The notes beneath the pieces were generated by a model. The model was not told where the DNA came from. It made no database searches and saw only the letters and a list, made by a program, of their open reading frames with translations. The translations under genes and the position numbers were made by a program. Shown here in pieces: positions 56,464 to 64,000 of a stretch of 64,000 nt of DNA; positions within the stretch are counted from its first letter, which is position 1, and each line of letters opens with the position of its first letter. The stretch lies in the NCBI GenBank assembly GCA_029747585.1, contig JAPEVF010000066.1, positions 1-64,000 of the forward strand, written 5' to 3'. This DNA comes from Pleurotus djamor. Lineage: Eukaryota; Basidiomycota; Agaricomycetes; Agaricales; Pleurotaceae.

Positions 56464-57149
56464 GAAGGTCGTCGTCGCCGTCGAGGACAGCGAGCAAGGA
56501 TGTTGTTGTTGAGGGTGATGGTGGTGGTAGAGAAGAAAGAGAGGTTCGTTTATGCGTCCAGCAGAGAGGAGATGCTTGAACCTTAAATTGATGGCCCGCC
56601 CAAGGATGCGCTTCTCATCGCGTGTCGCGTGTCTCGAGACGACTGATGGTCGATCACACCCGGACTATGAGGTCATCGTCCTGCGTCATCGCTAGCTTTT
56701 TGGCGTAGGATCAACAGAGGCTTGCATCAGAAGCCGAAGCGGGCCTCGTATTGGGAAGACATTAACCGCTTTCTAGCAAGGGGCAACATCACGGGAGAAA
56801 AACCATGGCCGAGTAGGGGAGCAAGACAAGCATGCATGGTAACATGGGCTACTTCTTGTTCGAGAGCTTTCTCTTCCCGGACTTTCAGGACAGGGCATTG
56901 TGTAACTGAGAGGAGAAGCGAAGGACTCCAGGAGAAAGCCTCAGAAAGGGTTCAGAAAAGTTTTTTTTATGCGACACGTGACCGAGCCAGGGACAAATAG
57001 GAGTGCTCCTCAACGACGTAGTACGACGTTATGTAAGAGAGGCATCCATAGTACTTCTAAGAAGGCTGAGCGCTGAGTGAGCAGATGTTGAAGTACATAA
57101 GAGACATAGCTTGTGACAAGGATGTCTGTTATAGAGTAGGTAGAAGCAA
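56464..57149. other. 0.69 kb near the mirror axis, no gene seen
   Basis: The BTB promoter and the 3' flank of the right 7-TM gene. The frame at 56722-57000 has no domain and is probably chance. Confidence 0.45.
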
Positions 57150-58400
57150 TTAGACCTTCTCCGTCGGTTCGTTACTTCTAGGCGACGATCCATGAGGAAC
57201 ATCACATGGATCGTCGTGTGCCCCCAAGGTATCTTCAGATCGAAATCGAATACTCTGCCTAGAGCCACGCTGGGGCGATATTTCACTAGAGCCAGAGCTA
57301 TGATCAAATCGTACGGAGCTTCTTGGAACCGAGGTCGTGTGTGCTCGACCTCGGTAAACTTGAATCAATACCAAATGCTGGCTTACGCACTGCACAGAAT
57401 GGTACAAGTTATGTTAGCCTATGACTTGAAAACAAACGCGCCGTAGAGACATACCACGATCTGAATAGTAGCAGGGAGTAAAAGACTCTCCAACGCGTCT
57501 TGCCTTGCGTAGAGGATAATGAAAACAAGAAAAATCACCGCCGCCGGAGCCATGCTCTCAATGAGCATCGAGACGACGCCCATGAGATCACCTCCCGTTG
57601 TAGCCACCCCCGTATCTCTCATCTGATATCGCTGGTAGAGGATACGAAAAGCGATCAGGGCGGTCAAAAGGATGATATTGGCTGCCGTTATCGACCAGCA
57701 AGCTATACCGAGGTTAGGACCCCAGTTTCCCGGGAGTGGGTGGACGTTGTGGGCGATATCAGCGCATGTGAAGACTAACGTAGAATCACTTTAATACCTC
57801 CCAACAATGATGGAATGATTTGGAACTTACCAATTGAAAAGACGTAGATAATTGTTGGGAGGATCAAAACGAACCAAGTATCCCATACAACGTAAGTGCG
57901 CCACAACTATCAGCGTTCATAAGTTCATGTGATAGAGTGTCGCAGAGATCAAGACGGTCGTGACACTCACCATCAACCCAATAAGTGTAAAATTGGCTAA
58001 ACTCCCACAACTCAGCCCGAAGATGGCGATGGGTGTGCTTCGAACGTCCTTCAGGTATGCCGATGGCCCTCCAAGATAATTTGGGTGGAGCACCCATGCC
58101 TCTTGGTTGAAGCGAACTGCCGTGGCAAATCGTATCGTTCCAAGTGCAAAGATGAATGTGTTGAAAAACTGTTGTCGCCATCGATGGAGGCGGCGTTTGC
58201 TCGTGAATATCAAGTACGCCGCGGTTGAATAGACAGCTATATGAATACCTGCAATCATAACGGTGAGATGCTGAAAACTAAGTACCGTGCGGGGGATACT
58301 TACCATACGCAATGGCACCAAGATACCCAGCCGTGTTCACCGCCAACTGAGACCATAGGTCACTAGAAGAATCCGCCGTCCAGTCCGCAGAAGGAGCCAT
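57150..58400 (-). CDS. Seven-transmembrane protein (right copy)
   Basis: Starts at ATG 58400 (MAPSADWTADSSSDLWSQ) and stops at 57150. Same exon layout and same seven hydrophobic segments as the plus-strand copy at 53695, e.g. both share LNIASH-free but identical runs such as FNTFIFALGTIRFAT and GGDLMxVVSMLIESMAP. The tail is again Ser-rich but more diverged (PQRGSRQSIRFRSED). Function unknown. Confidence 0.85.
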
Positions 58401-59215
58401 GTCTTGGGGCAGAAGCAAGCACGAAGAAAGAGAAGTAGTGGGGGTTTCCGGGCTTGACATTCCTGCCACACACTTTGAAGGCTTTTATCCTCCTCTATTC
58501 CTAGCACGTCTGTCAGCTCACATTTGTCGAATAACGCTACATGATTTGGACCAACCGTCAACTTGCCAGACGGCGATCATAAACGCTCTGATGTCCCGGA
58601 TATACACACCATCAGCATCAGTTGACATTGCAGCATGCATAAACGTTGGTTGGTTCGGAAGTTCGAGCGGTTACCTTGTGAGATCATTACATATTTATAT
58701 CCATGGACCAGATCCTGAAAGAGAGGTTACCATGCATGAAACGGGGCGCCCAGTCTTGGATACCACACTATAAGTCCGAGAAAACAAGCATCGAGCTTCC
58801 ATGGTACTGATCCAGTGCCAATCCGGTGCTTCGCAATCGAGTGATCGGCCCATGTTGGCATTTTACCATACGAGCCCATCTATAACGATTTCAAGGGCGT
58901 TGGCGTTGAGAAACGGAGATTGATCAGGCTTTCGAAGGTCGATGATGAACGTTTAGAAGAAGAGGATGTCGGGGGAGGAAACTTGGAGGAAACAAGTCCA
59001 AGAAGTCCAAGCGTCTTCCGCCCATCGCCGAACGCCGAGGCCTAACTGACAGGAGAATTCAGGAGTCCCAGGGGCGGCCACGNAAAAAATTGGCTGAACT
59101 TAACGGTCTCGGAAGAGTTGAGTCGAGTCATGATATCAATAAACGTAGTAGTATTAAATGAGGGAGTAGGTAGGAAAGTAAACAACGGAGGTACAAGTAA
59201 CATACACAGCGCAGC
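58401..59215. other. 0.8 kb between 7-TM and F-box copies, N at 59083
   Basis: No gene recognised. The N lies in CACGNAAAAAA, again beside a homopolymer. Confidence 0.45.
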
Positions 59216-60727
59216 CTAGGTACGGATTCCAACTTCCGGGAGCCCAAGATTCAAACGCCTCCGACAAACTTCAGAAAAATAAAACGCCTCTTCTTCATCA
59301 GCGCGTACTTGGTTGAATCGAACAGACGGATGGACATTGACCAAGCGGGCGCTCTGAATCAACATCAAACCCGCGAACGCTTGACTCTCATGGGGAGTAC
59401 CAGGGTTCAGCTCATCCAGATACTTCACATAGACCTTCAAGAACTCGATCGACGTAGGCTGCTGAACGACAATCGATCGTAACTTGGGCATTTGCCGAGC
59501 AACAACGTTCAACCAAAGTTCTGCAGCGTCCCCAGGGAGATGGAACAGCGTCAACACCTCAACTTCGTGAAGAGGTAATCCCTGGATCGTCGCGGCGACG
59601 GTCGACCCGATGGAACTACCTTTCTCAATGCTCAGCTTGGCTTCGAAGACGGGCTTGCGAAGAAGCGGGTTCTCTCGTGCGGAAGCGACGCATTGGAATT
59701 GGAGGGTTGATTGGTCACGGTTAAGATGGAAGCCAGAAAGATAGTGAGGTGTTTGGGCGGATGGGTGGTATCGAGTGAGAAGGCGGGTGCAAGCACGGAG
59801 GAAAGGTGGGAGCTCATGTTTGATTGCCGGGCCGTGGATGATGAGACTCTCCGGAGAAGCCACAAGGGAGCTCAACACGCTAGTGATTGCCGGCACATGG
59901 TCCACGATGACGAGCTTGTTAAGTTGTGGAAAGTGAAGCGTCGCTCCAACGCCGGTGGTCGCAGGAGGAAGACAATCAGTGAGAGAAAGCTCCTCAAGGT
60001 TCTGAAGAGGAAGGAAAACGTGGCGGAACCGAGCGTATGAATCGAATCGAGGCTGGGAATGGAGAGAAAGACTAGTCAAGGTAGGGCAGAGGAGGGGAGA
60101 GGTCCATGGGATATGAACACCACCGAGCTTGAGACTTTGGAGAAGGGTCGGTCGAGCGCGTTGGAACAAAGCGGAATCGTGGAGCAAAAGGGGAGGACAT
60201 CCTAGTGCGTCCCAGACGTAGACTTCCAACGCTCTCAAGAGAGGTGCCCGACCATGAAGCTTCCGGGACAAAATGGGGACACTCGACCGGAGGATGGGGA
60301 TCTTGAGTTCCTCTAGTCGAGCAAGTTTCGAAAGGATGAGATGAACCGAGGGCGCTGCGAGCGGTCGACGGGATACATCGCTTCGGAGGAACCTCAGAGG
60401 TTCCACCGTGCCAACTCGTTTGAGATGAGCGTCGAGGATATGGGCATCGGCACCGCAGACGATGGTGGTCCAGAACGACGGGGTAGACAAGATAACCCTC
60501 GCAAAGGATTTGCATACCAAGGCAAGCGCTTGGATACTCTTGATGTCTGGAATCTCCGATGTTGTTCGGTCGGGACCTTGGACGAAAGAATACGAGTGCG
60601 ACAGTATCCGGACTAAGACCTTGTCGGGCAATTCAGAGAGCCCTAGTCGTCGTGCAGATGCTGCTCCCCCGTTGAAGGGCTGGCCGTAGGAATGAACGTT
60701 TGGAGGAACCGAGGACGCGGAAAACAT
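59216..60727 (-). CDS. F-box protein, intronless, 503 aa (right copy of mirror pair)
   Basis: The F-box is LSELPDKVLVRILSHSY...LALVCKSFARVILSTPSFW, then CGADAHILDAHLKRVG, LARLEELKIPILRSS and a leucine-rich C terminus. ATG 60727 (MFSASSVPP) was chosen because a TATAAAAG box (60815 to 60808 on the minus strand) lies 80 bases upstream; the frame is open further 5'. Probable SCF substrate receptor. Confidence 0.88.
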   Translation of the reverse strand: MFSASSVPPNVHSYGQPFNGGAASARRLGLSELPDKVLVRILSHSYSFVQGPDRTTSEIPDIKSIQALALVCKSFARVILSTPSFWTTIVCGADAHILDAHLKRVGTVEPLRFLRSDVSRRPLAAPSVHLILSKLARLEELKIPILRSSVPILSRKLHGRAPLLRALEVYVWDALGCPPLLLHDSALFQRARPTLLQSLKLGGVHIPWTSPLLCPTLTSLSLHSQPRFDSYARFRHVFLPLQNLEELSLTDCLPPATTGVGATLHFPQLNKLVIVDHVPAITSVLSSLVASPESLIIHGPAIKHELPPFLRACTRLLTRYHPSAQTPHYLSGFHLNRDQSTLQFQCVASARENPLLRKPVFEAKLSIEKGSSIGSTVAATIQGLPLHEVEVLTLFHLPGDAAELWLNVVARQMPKLRSIVVQQPTSIEFLKVYVKYLDELNPGTPHESQAFAGLMLIQSARLVNVHPSVRFNQVRADEEEAFYFSEVCRRRLNLGLPEVGIRT

Positions 60728-61831
60728 GGTTCTGAGGAGTATTGTTCGAGGTATGAAGAAGAAGTTCAAGGTGTAGAAGTTGGAAGGGGCGCAGTACTTC
60801 GAGGGGGCTTTTATAGACAGAGAAGTAGCCACAGAAAAGAGTCAAAGCCTGAGGTGTGTCGAACAATGAGAGGCCACAGACGGAAAAGAAATCTTGGCGA
60901 AACTACAATCCGAGACACGCTGAGCTCATTGTTCGCCACCTGTTGCTCAGTGGCACAGAGGCAGGACCAGTGGTAACAGTTGACGTCGATTATGCGAGCG
61001 AGTCCTTGTGTCCCCTCATTGAGGAATTGGACAAAAAGTGAACGACTTGGAGTTTAGTTGGTTGGATTTTAGTGTGCAAGTTCGGGTGGATGAAAGATGG
61101 TCGAGGCCCGAAGTCGCGTTGTAGATAAGATAAAGTCGGCGCTTATCTTATCACTTCGTCCTGATCACTTATTTGTGTGGTTCTCAACCGCCGCGGCACT
61201 TTCGAGCTACTCACGCCAATCCATCAGATTTCCATCATCAATCTCTTTCGTAACAAGTTGGCCGTCGCTACCACCACAGGGATGAGGTGATTCGTCGAGA
61301 AACGTTGAGATCAAGCCGGAATGGACATAGATTCGGTATCGCACACCTTGTGTTGTTTTTCCTCATCCACTGTTGACGTCGAAAGCTTCAGACACCCCCT
61401 CGTCTTCTTCTTAGCCCTTTGAGCCTTCGTTCCTTCATAGACGAGCCACAAGAGTTTTGAACCGAGTCCTCAATGGCCCACCTTTCCTGCCAACCCCGGT
61501 TTGGTGGCCACGCCGTTCAGGGTTTTCCGCTGAAGACGGCCTCTTCGTGAGTCTATTTCACCATTATCACCCTCAGCGTTTCCTCATTGTTCACACCCTG
61601 TCGCTCTCCAAGGCAGGACTTACCCATCTCGGGTTTCTTCCCCGATATTCCCGACCCTTCCAGGGTCGAAACACGTCCGTCTTGGATTCAAATCCCTGCT
61701 ACGCGCTTCCCATAATACATGCGGGCTGTTACGCGATCAGAGCATAAGATATGCAAGCATCGACGAACGCTGGTTCCCCGTAAATCAGTACCCCTCCAAC
61801 TCATGACTACCCATTGAATCTCACACCACCA
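60728..61831. promoter_or_regulatory. 1.1 kb divergent region between F-box and HET genes
   Basis: Contains the minus-strand TATAAAAG box and two copies of the TCATTGTTCG(A/C)CAC word, one on each strand (60854-60869 minus, 60926-60940 plus). No gene seen. Confidence 0.55.
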
Positions 61832-63274
61832 ATGACTAGAATGGACAGACCAATCCGGCTCTACGACACGCTTCTTCGACGCTTCGATCACAATCCCCAT
61901 CCATATGTCATTCTCTCGCACCGCTGGGATGAGAACGAACCAACATCCCGACAAGTCCAAAGTTACTATTGTCGTCCGACTCCCTTGTCACCCAAATTCC
62001 AGCAGTTTTGCAACATAGCGCACGAGTTATATGGGTGTCGATACGTTTGGATGGACAGTATCTGCATTGATCAAGACAATGAGAGGGAACTTGACGCGTC
62101 TATTCGTTCCATGTTCTCGTGGTATCAGAACGCCGAAATCTGTGTTGTTTACCTTCGGGATGCACATACCTTCGACGATATCTGGACATCTTCATGGTTC
62201 ACCCGCGGGTGGACCCTGCAGGAGCTTTTGGCACCAAGACGGATTGCGTTCTTCCTCAGCAATTGGGAACGAATTTTCCCGAATTTTGACTGTGAAATTG
62301 ACCGCACTGGTGGTCATGCACCTTCAGTCTTGGTCCCACTCCACTGTGAGTCTGTTCTTTCCCCATATCTCCGTCGTCCGAACTATATACATTGAACACT
62401 TGTCTCAAACAGTCCGTAGACTTCCCAACGAGACTGCCTGCTTCACCAGCTCTCTTGGCCGATTCTCTGAGCCGCTACAAAAACTTGCCCTTGCAGCGGG
62501 TAAGCTAGAAATTTCCTTCGCCACACTAGGCTCAACGCGAATTGATCGTAAATCCTCTGTAGGCGTTCCCGATAAATATCTCTTGCACAATTATTCACCA
62601 TCCCCACTCAATCTAACCCTGATACGGGAATGGGCTCGAACTCGTGAGACAACCTTACCGGAAGACGTCGCCTACTCCCTAGTCTCACTCCTCAACGTTT
62701 GCGTACCTCCTCGCTACGGCATCGGCTCAGAGACTGCTCTGAATCGTCTCGAGACTGCGTGTCACGATGCCACAGAAATCAAAGGTGTTTTCTCATGGAG
62801 GAGTGCTCGAGTATGTCCGTCACGCCTTCGTTAGACTTTGACGCCAACGCAGCACGCTTTGATCCCCTTTAGCTCTATATCGAGCATATCTCACGGGATA
62901 GAACCCAGCTCTGCGCGCGTCACCGATCCACCGGTGGTGACCCCGTTCTCATTCAAGTCAACGGCCAGGGTGTGACGAATACATGCTCTCGAGATTTCCA
63001 CAATCAGCTCCCAAATAGGTATCTCCTATTCACCGCCACGCCCTTGGTACGAGATGACTGCATCATCAAGAAAACATACACGATCTACAAGGAGCGGGAA
63101 GACAACAGCCTTTGCAATAACAGACACCCCTCCTTTGTGATCGTCAACGAAGGTCACGAACCCGTTTCAATTGTTCCGAGCAGGCTTATATGGTGTCATG
63201 CATGCTGTTGCCATCCGCCTGCTTGTCGCAAGTCACGGTATTGGTTTCGGATTGAGTCGAAGTCACCCGATTGA
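61832..63274 (+). CDS. HET-domain (heterokaryon incompatibility) protein
   Basis: About 440 aa in three exons, with introns near 62347-62413 and 62812-62872. The three HET motifs are in order: PYVILSHRWDE, YVWMDSICIDQDNE and WFTRGWTLQELLAP. A helical second part (LPEDVAYSLVSLLNV) and a C-terminal region ending in a cysteine cluster (CHACCCHPPAC) follow. HET domains act in self/non-self recognition and can trigger cell death in fungi; many basidiomycete copies have no proven role. The last part could continue in another frame after 63170, so the stop at 63274 is tentative. Confidence 0.8.
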
Positions 63275-64000
63275 AGTTCACCTTCTTATGCTTAATTTAT
63301 TCGATGAGGATTCTCTCTTGTATTACTGTATTGCAGGAGAAGAGTGTACATGTAATCGCTCTTCGACAATTATTTATGGGTGGACTAGCGTGCGCCGAAG
63401 GGGTATGAGGATTGACGACAAAGGTATTGGTATACAGGGTATCTCAAGTCGCCCGACTGACTAGTTGTTCGCAATCCTGCAATCGCACGGGGATTTTCAG
63501 CACCATAGTGGTGCCATATTTCTTGATCCAATAAGGTTCGTCAAGCTATGTAGAGTAGATGGCAACCAAAAGAAGCAACCCATGTAGGATGTAAGTATCC
63601 AAAGCAAGTTTCATAAACGAATAAACTCACACGAAACGGTGACGACCGAGCAAAAATATGCTCACAAGCCTTGGACGTGCAATCCGAGCATTGATCCACC
63701 GCAATAGAAACGATTTCTCGGGTTTCATTCTCCCCAACAGAGAGAAGCTTTGGGTCATAGCTATGCCGCCGAGCATTCGTACAGCTGAGAAGTAACTCCA
63801 GCTGGGAATCCTTCGAAATCGGAGAGGAGGTGCAGATGATGCGAACGAAGACTTGCGGCGATGGATTGTATTTGAAAAGATGGAGAAGGACAGGTTTCTC
63901 AACGCCGTCTTGATGGGTATTACAGAGCGCGGACTTGTCGAAGACAAGTACGGCTTCAAGTTGAGGTTCTTTGCGTCGCTTGGGCTAGAATGAGTAGGTT
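63275..64000. other. Window edge, unresolved coding pieces
   Basis: A plus-strand piece ending at 63993 (EKMEKDRFLNAVLMGITERG, then FFASLGLE before the stop) looks coding, preceded by other short frames such as one at about 63658 (MLTSLGRAIRAL). I could not join them into a gene, nor to the HET gene. Confidence 0.35.

Larger units (their letters stand above)
51270..60727. repeat. Inverted segmental duplication: F-box/7-TM ... 7-TM/F-box
   Basis: The order F-box(+), 7-TM(+), BTB(-), 7-TM(-), F-box(-) is mirror-symmetric about roughly 56.0 kb. Spacings between the paired genes match (949 and 815 bases). The 7-TM pair is very similar through the membrane region and differs more in the tail. The two F-box copies are each other's closest relatives in the window. 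Confidence 0.8.

Noticed and set aside
56722..57000. 92-aa plus-strand frame near the mirror axis
   Set aside because: No domain, no counterpart elsewhere and an unlikely composition.
61610..61710. Possible second tRNA (TTGGATTCAAATCC looks like a T arm)
   Set aside because: No matching acceptor, D or anticodon stems could be found around it.
1..64000. CRISPR array or bacterial-type operon
   Set aside because: No regularly spaced repeats; the DNA is clearly eukaryotic with spliceosomal introns.

Overview
The window reads as nuclear DNA of a filamentous basidiomycete, most likely an agaricomycete (mushroom). Genes are dense and lie on both strands. Nearly all are cut by short GT-AG introns of about 45-70 bases. 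Several families typical of agaricomycete genomes are present: a KDZ transposase with a CxC6-type cysteine cluster, alpha-kinases with an N-terminal cysteine module, a large P-loop ATPase family, a T5orf172 (Mug113-like) protein, F-box expansions, a 7-TM family and a HET protein. I cannot name the genus. The single N characters, mostly beside homopolymers, suggest a draft assembly. Most gene models here were built by reading exon joins by eye; where every junction was followed, the coding length was checked to be divisible by three. || Layout. 1-700: a near-perfect 0.7 kb palindrome that begins exactly at the window edge. 0.8-5.7 kb: a cysteine-rich protein of unknown function, a 5'-truncated KDZ transposase, and an RNase H-domain gene whose 3' end could splice into the transposase remnant. 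5.9-25 kb: mostly conserved housekeeping genes, namely a TBC1D20/Gyp8-like Rab GAP, a mitochondrial pyrimidine-nucleotide carrier, a coiled-coil protein, an acetamidase-type amidase, the E2 enzyme Rad6, a small secreted crystallin-like protein, a Vps3/TGFBRAP1-like CORVET subunit without its N-terminal domain, a P-loop ATPase and a T5orf172 protein. 24.7-30 kb: a tRNA-Val, a protein-L-isoaspartate methyltransferase, a frameshifted F-box gene and a cytochrome P450. || 31-46.7 kb: an accessory-looking stretch with a low-complexity Pro/Gln-rich protein, an intact intron-rich integrase-type transposase gene, an alpha-kinase, a small protein carrying the same eight-cysteine module as that kinase, an F-box gene, a weakly supported 2.6 kb stretch, and a large unknown acidic protein. 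47-61 kb: a family cluster of intronless F-box genes. Its right part is a mirror-image block: F-box(+), 7-TM(+), BTB/POZ(-), 7-TM(-), F-box(-). 61.8-64 kb: a HET-domain gene and an unresolved edge. || The housekeeping genes serve unrelated pathways (Rab GTPase control, CORVET tethering, ubiquitylation, mitochondrial transport, protein repair). The right half looks like rapidly evolving accessory DNA. Several of its promoters have clear TATA boxes and recurring upstream words (CATTGT(T/C)C-type and GTGACCACCATG), which hints at shared regulation.
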